DNA of 64,000 nucleotides from JAVBLP01 sp052034625 (GTDB lineage Bacteria > Elusimicrobiota > Endomicrobiia > Endomicrobiales > Endomicrobiaceae), in contig JBPOII010000010.1 in assembly GCA_052034625.1 (NCBI GenBank), positions 1 to 64,000 on the forward strand. Reading direction: 5' to 3'. The notes under the pieces were generated by a model. That model did no database searches and was not told the origin of the DNA. It saw only the letters and a list, made by a program, of their open reading frames with translations. Position 1 is the first letter of the stretch, and every line of letters starts with the position of its first letter. Positions 8,317 through 17,830 of the stretch are shown here, in pieces. The position numbers and the translations under genes are program-made.

Positions 8317-8982
8317 ATGTCAGCATTGGCTTTTAAAGTATCAGAAGTTTTATCTGCAGGCTGGAAAGGTTTAAAAAATAATTTTTTTATTATGATCGTG
8401 CTTATTTTAATTTCTTTCGCCGTAAATTTTATTTCAAGAGCTCTTATAGGCGATCTTCCTTTTGTAATTTTCTATATTATCAACCTTGTTTTCAGTGCAT
8501 ATATTATGCTTTCTATCGTAAAAGCCTGCCTTAAAATTGTAAAAGGCGAAAAACCAGGCTGGGATGTCTTAAAAAATGATATGAATTCATACCTTAAATT
8601 CTTAGGCTTAAACTTAATATTTTCCCTGATACTTTTTGTTTCAGCGCTTCTCCTTATTCTTCCGGTATTTTTGGCTATGGCTGTAATTTTCCCGACACAG
8701 TATATGATCGTAGATAAAAAAATTACAATAAAAAATGCATATAAAAGATCTTGGGATATAACGACAAAGAATTATTTTCCATGCATGATATATGTTTTCT
8801 TATCGTTTCTTATAATTCTTGCAGGAACACTTCTTTTAGGAATAGGACTTCTGATCGCTCTCCCTATTGTATTAATATCCGGTGCAGAAGCATATAAAAA
8901 ACTTGATCACTCTTTACCTTTTGAAGTTGAAACGACTCCGCTTTCAACTCCTGCTACCGAAGTTCCGGTTAAAACCGAATAA
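8317..8982 (+). CDS. Polytopic membrane protein, paralogue of the protein at 6356
   Basis: A 221-residue protein that starts MSALAFKVSEVLSAGWKGL. The ATG at 8311 directly abuts the AAAGGAG site, so the second ATG at 8317 is preferred. It has five or six hydrophobic segments and shares with its neighbour the WDVLKNDM, FPTQYMIVD and YKRSWDIT motifs, ending in a T/P/V-rich cytosolic-looking tail (TTPLSTPATEVPV). Function is unknown. rmuC lies between the two copies on the opposite strand, which points to a local duplication. Transcription ends at a perfect hairpin at 9021-9058. Confidence 0.75.
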   Translation: MSALAFKVSEVLSAGWKGLKNNFFIMIVLILISFAVNFISRALIGDLPFVIFYIINLVFSAYIMLSIVKACLKIVKGEKPGWDVLKNDMNSYLKFLGLNLIFSLILFVSALLLILPVFLAMAVIFPTQYMIVDKKITIKNAYKRSWDITTKNYFPCMIYVFLSFLIILAGTLLLGIGLLIALPIVLISGAEAYKKLDHSLPFEVETTPLSTPATEVPVKTE

Positions 8983-9020
8983 GATACAACAAATATTTAA
9001 AATATCTTTTACTGAATGGA

Positions 9021-9058
9021 AAGAGTCAGGCACATAAATATTTATGTGCCTGACTCTT
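9021..9058. terminator. Perfect bidirectional terminator hairpin
   Basis: A 19-base perfect inverted repeat (AAGAGTCAGGCACATAAAT and its complement, no unpaired loop base) ends in T-runs on both sides. It separates the convergent membrane-protein gene (plus) and sensor kinase gene (minus). Confidence 0.85.
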
Positions 9059-9075
9059 TTTTATTTTATTTTTAT

Positions 9076-12000
9076 TTATCCGTGTTGTATTAAAGGGAAT
9101 TTTAGAGTAAAAGTTGTCCCTTTCCCGGGAATACTTTTAATAAAAATATCTCCTTTATGGGAATTTACTATGCCGTAACATATTGATAAACCTAATCCGG
9201 TTCCTTTACCAACGTCTTTAGTTGTAAAGAACGGATCGAATATTTTCGATAGATTTTCTCTTGGAATACCCATGCCTGTGTCTGAAATATCTATAACAAA
9301 CATCTTACCTTTAATAAAGCTTTGCACTGCCAGCTCTCCGCCTGCAGGCATAGCATCTTTGGCATTTAATATTATATTTAAGAAGGCCTGTTGTAACTGC
9401 ATAGGATTTGCTGAAACAAAACTGCTTTCGGATGTCAGCTCTTTTTTAATATCTATGCCTGATTTATAAAAATCTTTTTCTATTATCTGAAGAGTAGATT
9501 CTATCACATCATTAAGATTTACTATATTCATTTTAGCCGAATCCGCACGTGCAAACTCAAGCATATTAGTTATAATGCTTTTGCTTCTGTTTGCTGCTTC
9601 AAAAATATTCTCAACACCTTTACGGGATTCTTCCCCTAAAGACCCATCTTTCATAAGCACCTGAGCAAAACCGAGTATTATGCTTAGAGGATTGTTCAGT
9701 TCATGTGCAATACTGCCGGCAAGTTCACCTAAAGATGCGAGCTTGTTTTGCTGTATAAGATTAGTTTGCAGCTTATCTCTTTCCTGCTGCATCTGTCTTT
9801 CCTTTGTAACATCGATCATAACTCCTATAATACCGCCGAAATCACCTTCAATATCTTTATAAGCCGATTTATAAAAAATAAGGCTTCTCGGCACACTTTT
9901 TCTGAACTTGACTTCCCTTTCATAAGCTGTCGTTGACAAATTATTTTTTATTTGCTCGTCGGTGCTTATTGAAACTTCCACAGAACTTTTATCAAAATAT
10001 ATCGCTTCGGAAGTTTTTCCTATCATTTCATCCTTAGACATTTCCATTATGTCTTCAAACACCTTATTACAGCCTATTATGCGGAAATTTTCATCTTTAT
10101 AATAAACCGCTATAGGCATACTGTCTATAAGTGTCTGTAAAAACTTTATCTGATGTTCAAGTTCCAACTCAACATTTTTTCTGGTAGTGATATCTGCAGC
10201 AGAAAATATATAGCCTATAAGCTTATTGCCCATTGAATACTGTGGAACAATATTTACAAGTATAGTAAGAAAATCTCCGTTCTTTTTTTTACACAGCCAT
10301 TCATTATTTGGAGTCAGGGAATAACTTATAGCGTTTTCGAATGTTATTTTTTCACCTTTTTTATCATAAAGCATATTTTCGATCTTTGCATTCTCCAAAT
10401 CTTCTTTAGTATAACCGGTCATATCCTCCGTGCCTTGTCCATAAACGATAATTTCGCCGGAAGTATCTGTATATATGATCGCTACCGATTTGGCCGAACT
10501 TAATATAGCTTTATGCTGAAGAGCAATAGCATATATTCTATTAGACTGATTTACTGTCCAAAAGAGGAGAATTATTATTATAAGTACACCGCTGACCACA
10601 AAGATACTAAATATCTTAAGCTGTTTTAGCGAGTTCAGCGAACTGAAATAAACAACAGACCAGCCTTCGTCATTTATAAGTTTTCTGGAAACATAGAAAT
10701 ACTCATCGTTTATGGAAACAGTGTCTCCGTCAAAAACTTCTCTTTCGAGTATATCTTTTTTTGTAGAAGCATAAGTATCGTAAATTGGCCATAAACTGCT
10801 AAAGTATGCACTTTCTTTGTTGGACATAAGAACTATGCCGTTCTTATCAACTACATATATATTGCTGTACTGTTTTAACTTTGCTTCAATATCTTCCATA
10901 TCATCTCTTACTACAAGAACACCCGCAGGACCGCTCTTTACATTGTCGATCCTGTTGGAAGAGTAATATCCTTCTTTCTCGCTAAAGAAACTTTTTGTAA
11001 AAGTTTTAGAGCTTCCTTTCGTTTTTGCTTCAGTAAAATACTGTTTGTTCTTAAAATTAATATCGTCTAGAGAATCTCTATCCAAACTGTTTGAGGTAAA
11101 TAAAATTTTTCCTTCATTGTCCAAAGCAAATATTATGTAAACATTAAAGTTTTTTGCATAACTTTCAAACATGGAATCAACGACAGCCCTATTTGCATCA
11201 AGAGGGAAAGATATCGCTTCCCTTATATAAGGAGAGTGGCTTAGAGCTGCACTTATCTGGTCTGATTTAGACAATCTTGAAGATATATTCTCGGTAATAC
11301 CTGAAACGACAGTCCGGCTGTTTGAAATTATCCCGTTTTTATAGTTGTTTTCAAGATACATTGAAAGGAACATCCCCGCAATCAAAACAGTAAACAAAAT
11401 GCTGCCTATCGGTATATGTCTCCAGTAAAGCGGCAGATATTCATAAATCCTGACTTTCTTTTCAAGAGCTACTTTAAAATATTTGAAAACAAGGCTTGCT
11501 ATGACAATAACTATAATGCCAAGTGCAGCCTTAGACAGAAATTTGACTAAAATAATATCTGTATATCTAATCTTTACAAGTTCACAAACAGAATAAATCA
11601 AAGAATAACCGATAAACAACAATAGAATGTAGAAAACACTTTTTCTTTCATATTCCGTTGTTACTGAAATTCTGTAAATTGAATATATCATTACAAGAGA
11701 AGAGGGTATCCACAAAAACATAAAAGTAAAACTTACAAAAGTACTAATACCGTCAAAAAGCCCTAATAGCGGAATTATAAAGCAGGGAATTATAAGATAT
11801 CTTATGATTTTACCTTTATTGAATTTGGTATAGGTGAGCTGCGCACTCATAAAAAAACATAATAGTGCTGCATAATTTAAAAAAGCAGTTAAGTAAAAAA
11901 CCTGGACATGTGATAAAAGATTTTCATAAAAGAGCATCTCCAGAAAATTGACCATAGCGGACAATAATCCGAATATAAACATCCATGAGTAGGAAAGTCT

Positions 12001-12105
12001 TCCGAATCTAGAAAAGCAGGAAAGAAAACAAATTATAGAAAATAAAAGAAAAGCCCAGCCGCAAAAAAAGGCTATATAGTAATAGTTTTGCAGAAAAAAG
12101 CCCAT
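9076..12105 (-). CDS. Orphan hybrid-length sensor histidine kinase (7TM, Cache, two PAS, HisKA, HATPase)
   Basis: A 1009-residue membrane kinase. Order: about seven helices in the first 220 residues, a further helix near 232-252, an extracytoplasmic dCache-like sensor (about 255-490, with DNEGKILFTSN and VVDKNGIVLMSN), another helix (about 495-515), two PAS domains (about 525-650 and 655-775), then HisKA with the phosphoacceptor in AGSIAHELNNPLS (H about 801), the N box LNIILNAKDAM, G1 DTGMGIP and G2 GKGTGLGLS. It should sense an external ligand and an internal cue and pass phosphate to a response regulator. No receiver domain is fused and no regulator gene is adjacent, so its partner is elsewhere. 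Confidence 0.88.
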   Translation of the reverse strand: MGFFLQNYYYIAFFCGWAFLLFSIICFLSCFSRFGRLSYSWMFIFGLLSAMVNFLEMLFYENLLSHVQVFYLTAFLNYAALLCFFMSAQLTYTKFNKGKIIRYLIIPCFIIPLLGLFDGISTFVSFTFMFLWIPSSLVMIYSIYRISVTTEYERKSVFYILLLFIGYSLIYSVCELVKIRYTDIILVKFLSKAALGIIVIVIASLVFKYFKVALEKKVRIYEYLPLYWRHIPIGSILFTVLIAGMFLSMYLENNYKNGIISNSRTVVSGITENISSRLSKSDQISAALSHSPYIREAISFPLDANRAVVDSMFESYAKNFNVYIIFALDNEGKILFTSNSLDRDSLDDINFKNKQYFTEAKTKGSSKTFTKSFFSEKEGYYSSNRIDNVKSGPAGVLVVRDDMEDIEAKLKQYSNIYVVDKNGIVLMSNKESAYFSSLWPIYDTYASTKKDILEREVFDGDTVSINDEYFYVSRKLINDEGWSVVYFSSLNSLKQLKIFSIFVVSGVLIIIILLFWTVNQSNRIYAIALQHKAILSSAKSVAIIYTDTSGEIIVYGQGTEDMTGYTKEDLENAKIENMLYDKKGEKITFENAISYSLTPNNEWLCKKKNGDFLTILVNIVPQYSMGNKLIGYIFSAADITTRKNVELELEHQIKFLQTLIDSMPIAVYYKDENFRIIGCNKVFEDIMEMSKDEMIGKTSEAIYFDKSSVEVSISTDEQIKNNLSTTAYEREVKFRKSVPRSLIFYKSAYKDIEGDFGGIIGVMIDVTKERQMQQERDKLQTNLIQQNKLASLGELAGSIAHELNNPLSIILGFAQVLMKDGSLGEESRKGVENIFEAANRSKSIITNMLEFARADSAKMNIVNLNDVIESTLQIIEKDFYKSGIDIKKELTSESSFVSANPMQLQQAFLNIILNAKDAMPAGGELAVQSFIKGKMFVIDISDTGMGIPRENLSKIFDPFFTTKDVGKGTGLGLSICYGIVNSHKGDIFIKSIPGKGTTFTLKFPLIQHG

Positions 12106-12129
12106 AAGGACTCCGTTTTATGCAGCAAG

Positions 12130-13014
12130 TCAACGTTCTTTACAGATCTCCCTATAGCTGCAGTATTTACAAAAAAATGTTTTTTCAGTAATCGGAAACT
12201 CTTTTTTTTCTTTAGGGATATTCTTTTCAATATCCGCAAGGAATTCATACATTTCTTTTGTTTCATCTTCTACGGACTGTGCGAATGTCGAAATTGTCTT
12301 ATCGTTCACGCTAACGCTTTTTTCATTATATTCGGGATAGAGATAAACAATTACCGGGAGAATGTCTTCGGCTTTCTTATCAAAATGATAATTTGCCCAA
12401 AGCGTATATCCGGTAAGCTGTTTTGAATGTTTAACATCATCGGATTTTCCCGTTTTCCAATCCATTATATAAATTTTATCTTTTACAGGGAACAAAAAGT
12501 CTACTTTACAGTAAGCTTTCATGCCGTTTATTCTGGTTTCACCAAAGCCTTCAGGTTCTATTATCCATTCGGCGCTTGTGGGAACAGCATTTTCTTCTAT
12601 CCACTTAAAACGGCTGCTGAATATAAAATTTTCCAGAATAGCTTTAACTTTATCGTAAATTTCCATGGTTGAGACTGCCTCGCTGTCGTAATAAGTCTCA
12701 AAGAAAGTCTTTGAACCGCAGTATTGTTCTGTCATATTAAAAGCATATTTAAAAAATTTGTCTTTATTGATAGGTTTTGAGCTTTTTTGAAAGCGATGAA
12801 GCATATCCCTTATTATATCGTGAACGATATTTCCTGTCTCAAGAGCTTTTGAAGTAAGTGATTTTAGGAACTGTATTTTTTCAAAAGGGTTATCTTTATC
12901 ATATTTCGCATAATAGTCATAAAAATACTGTCTTTTGCAGTTGCTGAACCTATCATATCTTGAAACTGACCAACCCAAAATATCAGTATATGGAAATCTT
13001 TTAATAACGCTCAT
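12130..13014 (-). CDS. PD-(D/E)XK nuclease family protein with probable Fe-S cluster (Cas4/AddB-like)
   Basis: A 294-residue protein with the RecB/Cas4-type nuclease motif set: GNIVHDIIRD near the N-terminus, KVDFLF as the metal-binding aspartate, MDWKTGK as the (D/E)XK motif, and QLTGYTLWA as the QxxxY motif. A lone cysteine near residue 27 (FSNCKRQYFYD) plus CKYCSYREIC at the C-terminus give the four-cysteine pattern of AddB, Dna2 and Cas4 Fe-S domains. It probably trims or resects DNA. No helicase or CRISPR gene is next to it. Its start overlaps the M48 gene stop by four bases (ATGA), so both are translated from one message. Confidence 0.82.
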   Translation of the reverse strand: MSVIKRFPYTDILGWSVSRYDRFSNCKRQYFYDYYAKYDKDNPFEKIQFLKSLTSKALETGNIVHDIIRDMLHRFQKSSKPINKDKFFKYAFNMTEQYCGSKTFFETYYDSEAVSTMEIYDKVKAILENFIFSSRFKWIEENAVPTSAEWIIEPEGFGETRINGMKAYCKVDFLFPVKDKIYIMDWKTGKSDDVKHSKQLTGYTLWANYHFDKKAEDILPVIVYLYPEYNEKSVSVNDKTISTFAQSVEDETKEMYEFLADIEKNIPKEKKEFPITEKTFFCKYCSYREICKER

Positions 13015-13808
13015 TTATGATAATACTCCATTGCTTCGGGAATATATTTTTGTATCTCTGATATTCTTTTTGAATCTGAAGGATGAGTTGAAAGTATATC
13101 AGCCCCTCCTGCTGCACCATCGCTCATTGCTTGCCAAAATCTGACGGCATCAGACGGATCGTATCCGGCTCTTGCCATCAGTATCAACCCTATTCTGTCA
13201 GCTTCAAGTTCATGCTTTCTGCTATAGGGAAGAATAATGCCAATGTTTGTTCCTGCTCCATAAACAGACATAATAAGATTGCGCGTAGCTTCCGGCTTTT
13301 CCTGTGAAAGCGTAGAAAGAGCAATACCACCAAAATCAACTAAAAGGCTCTGGCTCATTCTTTCAGCACCATGTTTTGCTATTGCATGGGCTACTTCATG
13401 ACCTATAACTACCGCAAGACCGCTCTCAGTTTTTGTTACGGGCAAAATACCTGAATAAACGGCCACTTTTCCACCAGGCATACAAAAAGCGTTTACGGTC
13501 TTATCATCTTTTATTAAATTAAACTCCCAAGAATAAGAAGGTATTTCCGATTCAAGCCCGCTCTCCCTTAAGAACTCTTCTGCGGCTTTGGCAATTTTTT
13601 CGCCGACTGTCTTTACAGTAACAGCATCTTTTCCTGTGGATATTATTTGAGACTCTGAAATAATCTGTCTATAGTTACTGTTGCTTAATTGTGTAAGCTG
13701 AGAAGCAGGAACTAGTGAAAGCTGGCTTCTGCCGGTTATCGGGACAGTAGTACAACCCGTTAAAACAAAGAGAATGGATAAAGAAAACAAAACAATAACT
13801 TTTTTCAT
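13011..13808 (-). CDS. M48-family metalloprotease lipoprotein (LoiP/YcaL/BepA-like)
   Basis: A 265-residue lipoprotein: signal peptide with lipobox LTGC (C19), then TTVPITGRSQLSLVP, typical of outer-membrane quality-control M48 proteases. The zinc motif is GHEVAHAIAKHG (HExxH), and the third ligand is probably the E in HELEADRIG. It likely sits at the inner face of the outer membrane and degrades misfolded envelope proteins. It overlaps the UPF0016 gene upstream and the nuclease gene downstream by four bases each, so the three form an operon. Confidence 0.88.
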   Translation of the reverse strand: MKKVIVLFSLSILFVLTGCTTVPITGRSQLSLVPASQLTQLSNSNYRQIISESQIISTGKDAVTVKTVGEKIAKAAEEFLRESGLESEIPSYSWEFNLIKDDKTVNAFCMPGGKVAVYSGILPVTKTESGLAVVIGHEVAHAIAKHGAERMSQSLLVDFGGIALSTLSQEKPEATRNLIMSVYGAGTNIGIILPYSRKHELEADRIGLILMARAGYDPSDAVRFWQAMSDGAAGGADILSTHPSDSKRISEIQKYIPEAMEYYHK

Positions 13809-14473
13809 CGAAGATTACCTTTTTTCCTTTTTATAATAAGCACTATCATAAATACAAACAATGCCAGTATGCTTTCTATTATAACTGCATAAAAAATGTC
13901 AAAAGATGAATAAAGTGCCGTCCAAAAACCTATCAGCCCTATTGATATAAATAATCCGGCGGAAACCAATTTGATAATATATGGAGGGATGTTTTCCCAT
14001 ATCATTACGCCGGCATAAATACCTATAAGATTTGCACATATCATACCTATACAAGCACCTGTCAGTACACATACGGGAGATTGATTCATTGCAAGCGTCA
14101 TCGTCGCAATCTGGGTCTTATCTCCAAATTCCGATATGAAAAACAAAATAAAGACAGTAAAAAAAGGAGTTAGAAATATCTTATTAGAGTTCTCTTTTTC
14201 GTCTTCATGAACCCCGCCGTATATTGTCCATATACCAAATCCTATAAAAAGCGCATATGAAACAGTCTTGATTATGCCGATTGGAAACAAACCGGATATA
14301 AGTCCTCCGGCAACCACTGCTATGACATTGTTTAAAATAATCGCCGCTGTAATACCTAAAACTATCTGCGGCACTTTAAATCTTGCCGTTAAAGCCATCG
14401 ACATAAGCTGAGTTTTATCTCCCATTTCAGCTACAAAAATCAAAAAAAAAGATGAAAGAAGAGTTTTTATCAT
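13805..14473 (-). CDS. UPF0016/GDT1 (TMEM165) family cation transporter
   Basis: A 222-residue protein of six predicted helices arranged as two repeats, each with the family signature: EMGDKTQLMSMAL near residue 15 and EFGDKTQIATMTL near residue 115. Family members export Mn2+ or Ca2+ (MneA and Gdt1 are examples). It is the first gene of a tightly overlapping trio with the M48 protease and the Fe-S nuclease. The link between them is not obvious; envelope or metal stress is one possibility. Confidence 0.88.
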   Translation of the reverse strand: MIKTLLSSFFLIFVAEMGDKTQLMSMALTARFKVPQIVLGITAAIILNNVIAVVAGGLISGLFPIGIIKTVSYALFIGFGIWTIYGGVHEDEKENSNKIFLTPFFTVFILFFISEFGDKTQIATMTLAMNQSPVCVLTGACIGMICANLIGIYAGVMIWENIPPYIIKLVSAGLFISIGLIGFWTALYSSFDIFYAVIIESILALFVFMIVLIIKRKKGNLR

Positions 14474-14500
14474 TTTAAGGAAAGATCCCTTTGGATTGAT

Positions 14501-14908
14501 TTACTTTTTATCAGGCTGTTGGTTTTCAAGCCAATTAATGAGTTTGAAATTTTGTTCCCTCAAGGCTTCAAGTTCCAAATCCTTGATTTTAAGTTTATCT
14601 CTTAAGTTCTGCCTTACGACAGCAATTTCGGTAATTATCTTATTTTGTATCTTTTTTGAAGATCTTATATATTTTTCAAGCGTTTCTATACGCTCTTCAT
14701 AGCCTGACACAAGGGAATTCATATAATCATTTCTATATTCAAGACTTTTTATCTCTGAACTCAACCTTTCATTTTCCTGTCTGAGCCTTGCTTGAGAAAG
14801 TTTGCTTTGTTCAAGCTGATGCTGCATACCGCCATACTTAGATTTAGATACACATCCGCCACATACTAAAAAACATAAAAATGATAGTAAAATGATTGTT
14901 TTTTTCAT
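14501..14908 (-). CDS. Small coiled-coil lipoprotein
   Basis: A 135-residue protein with a lipoprotein signal peptide (VCGGC, C19) followed by an almost uninterrupted heptad-rich coiled coil (about 30-125). No known family is recognised. It is reminiscent of small envelope spacer lipoproteins. Its consensus promoter (14916-14944) puts the transcription start at or within a base or two of the ATG, and no ribosome binding site is present, so the mRNA is probably leaderless. Confidence 0.75.
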   Translation of the reverse strand: MKKTIILLSFLCFLVCGGCVSKSKYGGMQHQLEQSKLSQARLRQENERLSSEIKSLEYRNDYMNSLVSGYEERIETLEKYIRSSKKIQNKIITEIAVVRQNLRDKLKIKDLELEALREQNFKLINWLENQQPDKK

Positions 14909-14915
14909 TAGTGAT

Positions 14916-14944
14916 ATTCTACCTTAAAGAATAGATTAAGTCAA
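14916..14944 (-). promoter_or_regulatory. Promoter of the small lipoprotein gene, probably leaderless
   Basis: On the minus strand TTGACT, 17 bases and TAGAAT are followed by only seven bases before the ATG at 14908. Confidence 0.75.
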
Positions 14945-15022
14945 TAAAAAACAATTAAAAATAAATTCTTATTCCTCTTAATTTTTAATTTTAACATAGA
15001 AAGCAATATCGCTAACAAAATT

Positions 15023-16483
15023 TCAATAGTATGGTGTCAGCAAACGGCAAGCATTATTTCTTAATCGTTTAGGCAGAGGTAAATTCCTGCATTCTTCAAC
15101 AGTAACAATTTTTGCTATTTTCTTTTTTTCATTGATTATTTCATTAAGCTTTGAGGCAAGTTCTCTGCTTAATATTTCCATATTAGATTCAAAATGTAAC
15201 TTGAAACTTCTAACATCCCAATTTGCCGAACCGATAAAAACCCATTCATTGTCAACTACGAATATTTTACTGTGGTCAAAAGGGAGCGGCGTACGGCAGA
15301 TCTTTACGCCTTTTTCAATGAGCCTGAGAAAATTAGGCTCTTCAGCCCAATTCATAATCTTATGGTCGTTCACTTTAGGAATGATGATCTCAACATCAAC
15401 ACCTTTCATAGATGCCATTTCAAGAGCCGTAAGTATATTGTTTTCAGGAAGAAAATAAGGCGTTACTATTGATATTTTCTTCATCGCTGCATTTATCGTT
15501 CCGTGTACAAGAAGTTCTATTTCCCCCTGCTTTCTGTCAGGACCGTCAGCAATAACTCTTGCCGGAATTTTGCCGCGTTCAACAATTGGAATATCTTTAG
15601 AATATGCCTGCATCTTTTTTCCTGTAGTAAACTCCCAATCATCTTCAAATACCTGTGACAATTGATCAACAACAGGACCTTCAATTTTGAAAGTTATATC
15701 CAAAACCCCTTTCTTTTTATCATGTATAAGAACATTTTCTTGTGAGAGGTTCATTCCGCCGAAAAAAGCAACAGAACCGTCTATGACCATAATTTTTCTA
15801 TGATTTCTCATATTAACAAAAGGAAGTGCTATCGGTATCCTTGGAGGAAGAAATACACCGTATTCCAAGCCTTTTACAGCCGAGAGTTTTCTTTCAATAG
15901 ACCTGCTGAAGAATCTCAGAGTGCCTATACCGTCAATTATGACTTTTACCTTTGCCCCGTTAGATATAGCACTTTTAAAAGCTTCAATAATCTTATCGGT
16001 TTCAATATCGGCATCAAAAATATAGCTTTCCACCAACACTTCGTGTTTTGCTGATTCTATTGCTTTTACCATTTCAGGATAAGCTTCAGTGCCGTTCTGC
16101 AGCGGATATATCTCATTACCGGCGGTAAAACTCTGAGGAGAGACTTTGTGTCCAAACATTATAAACTGTTTTGTATGAAGAGGCAGATCTTTAAAGAAAT
16201 CTTCTATCTCTTCTCTTGTGAACTTTTCAAGAATGCTTCCTTTTTTTCTCAGTTTAGTTGCTTTGCGCCTTACTCTGTTAATGCCGAGAAATAAATAAAG
16301 CACGCTTCCGATAATAGGAGCTAGAATTACCAGCCCAATCCAACCTATAGAGCTTTTTATATCGTCTTTATATAGCAGTATATGTATAACTGTACCTATT
16401 GCCAAGGAAACATACATAAAAACTGCAATAAACGACATAACGGCATTTCCATGATGAATAATAAAGTTCATTAAAAATTCCAT
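15023..16483 (-). CDS. cls: Cardiolipin synthase (phospholipase D family)
   Basis: A 486-residue enzyme that joins two phosphatidylglycerols into cardiolipin at the inner membrane. Two N-terminal helices (about 10-30 and 40-65, the second with SSIGWIGLVILAPIIGSVLYLF) are followed by two HKD motifs: NHRKIMVIDGSVAFFGGMN near residue 230 and FDHSKIFVVDNEWVFIGSANWD near residue 400. Length matches the family. The start is uncertain: the first ATG lies nine bases after a TATAAT and has no ribosome binding site; an alternative in-frame ATG lies 12 bases further in. The gene is alone, divergent from the glycan cluster. Confidence 0.9.
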   Translation of the reverse strand: MEFLMNFIIHHGNAVMSFIAVFMYVSLAIGTVIHILLYKDDIKSSIGWIGLVILAPIIGSVLYLFLGINRVRRKATKLRKKGSILEKFTREEIEDFFKDLPLHTKQFIMFGHKVSPQSFTAGNEIYPLQNGTEAYPEMVKAIESAKHEVLVESYIFDADIETDKIIEAFKSAISNGAKVKVIIDGIGTLRFFSRSIERKLSAVKGLEYGVFLPPRIPIALPFVNMRNHRKIMVIDGSVAFFGGMNLSQENVLIHDKKKGVLDITFKIEGPVVDQLSQVFEDDWEFTTGKKMQAYSKDIPIVERGKIPARVIADGPDRKQGEIELLVHGTINAAMKKISIVTPYFLPENNILTALEMASMKGVDVEIIIPKVNDHKIMNWAEEPNFLRLIEKGVKICRTPLPFDHSKIFVVDNEWVFIGSANWDVRSFKLHFESNMEILSRELASKLNEIINEKKKIAKIVTVEECRNLPLPKRLRNNACRLLTPYY

Positions 16484-16655
16484 TATGTTGTTATTATATA
16501 ATATTTTTACCGCCAGCGTTTATTAAATTGATAAATTGAAGTTTTTCCTCTTTTCACCTCTGTACTCTACTGCGAACACACACAGATGATACTGATACCA
16601 ACTTCACCTGCAACTTTTTTACTCTGTCACTATAAACAATACTTCTATCTAAAAA

Positions 16656-16684
16656 TTGATGCTTTTCTTAAAATATGTTAGAAT
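16656..16684 (+). promoter_or_regulatory. Promoter of the surface-glycan cluster
   Basis: TTGATG, 17 bases and TAGAAT lie 47 bases before the first gene. No other equally good promoter was seen within the cluster, so it may drive a transcript of about 20 kb. Confidence 0.68.
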
Positions 16685-16731
16685 GATACTCTTTCTAAAA
16701 TGAGAATTATTTTATTTATAAGAGTGTAATT

Positions 16732-17814
16732 ATGAGTATTTTTAAGATTTATAAAGGCAAAAAAGTTTTTATTACAGGGCATACGGGTTTCAAGGGCTCT
16801 TGGCTTTCATTATGGCTTACGGAACTTGGCGCAGATGTATGCGGATATGCTCTTGAGCCAAATACAGATCCTGCTTTATTTGATATTCTGGGACTTCAGA
16901 GCAAAATGAAGCATATTATTGCAGATATCAGGGATTTTGAAAGGCTAAAAAAAGAAATAGCACTTTTTTCTCCCGATCTTGTATTTCATATGGCGGCACA
17001 GCCATTGGTACGCGTTTCATATAAAGAACCTCTTGAAACTTATCAGACAAATGTTCTTGGAACTGCAAATATCCTTGAAGCCTGCAGGCTTAAAGGTGAT
17101 ATAAAAGCAATAGTTAATATCACTACAGACAAATGCTATAAGAATAAAGAACTTGATTATGCCTATAAAGAAAGTGATGAAATGGGCGGATATGATCCAT
17201 ACAGTAATTCAAAAGCATGTTCCGAACTTATAACATCTTCATATAGAGATTCTTTTTTTAATAATGATTGTTTTGGAGAAAAACACAATACTTTGCTTGC
17301 TTCAGCAAGAGCCGGCAATGTTATAGGCGGCGGAGATTATTCGCAAGACAGGCTTATTCCTGATTTCATTAAATCTATACACGAAGATAAAGATATATTA
17401 ATAAGAAAACCGAATGCTATAAGACCATGGCAGTTCGTACTTGAACCTCTTTCAGGTTATCTTCTTTTAGGGAAAAAACTGCTTGAAGCCGATCCGCATT
17501 ATGCTGCGGCTTATAATTTCGGGCCGTATGATGAAGCAATAATTCCGGTAGAAGAAGTAATAAAAAAATCTATTTCTATACTTGGGAAAGGAAGTTACAG
17601 CGTTGATGATAAGGATCATCCTCATGAAGCCAATCTTTTAAAGCTTAATATAGAAAAAGCAAAACGTGAACTCGGCTGGCACCCGGTTTATTCTGTTGAC
17701 GAAGCAATAGAAAGTACAATGAAATGGTATAAAGCATATCATCAAGAAAAACAAAATATGTTGGAGTTCACTAAAAACCAAATAATACAATATTCAAATA
17801 AAATTGGCTTTTAG
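16732..17814 (+). CDS. rfbG: CDP-glucose 4,6-dehydratase
   Basis: A 360-residue extended SDR that converts CDP-glucose to CDP-4-keto-6-deoxyglucose, the first committed step to 3,6-dideoxyhexoses. Visible: the NAD motif GHTGFKGSW at residues 16-24, the catalytic TTDKCYKN and YSNSK (Y-x3-K), and RPWQFVLEPLSGYL near residue 230, all typical of RfbG/AscB. It heads the cluster and is followed after 16 bases by RfbH, the next enzyme of the pathway. The preceding cytidylyltransferase (RfbF) that would make CDP-glucose is not in the window. Confidence 0.93.
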   Translation: MSIFKIYKGKKVFITGHTGFKGSWLSLWLTELGADVCGYALEPNTDPALFDILGLQSKMKHIIADIRDFERLKKEIALFSPDLVFHMAAQPLVRVSYKEPLETYQTNVLGTANILEACRLKGDIKAIVNITTDKCYKNKELDYAYKESDEMGGYDPYSNSKACSELITSSYRDSFFNNDCFGEKHNTLLASARAGNVIGGGDYSQDRLIPDFIKSIHEDKDILIRKPNAIRPWQFVLEPLSGYLLLGKKLLEADPHYAAAYNFGPYDEAIIPVEEVIKKSISILGKGSYSVDDKDHPHEANLLKLNIEKAKRELGWHPVYSVDEAIESTMKWYKAYHQEKQNMLEFTKNQIIQYSNKIGF

Positions 17815-17830
17815 CTGAAATAGGGGATAT

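Noticed and set aside
12130..13014. Cas4 of a CRISPR system
   Set aside because: No cas genes or repeat array lie in the window; the motif set also fits AddB/RecB-type nucleases.
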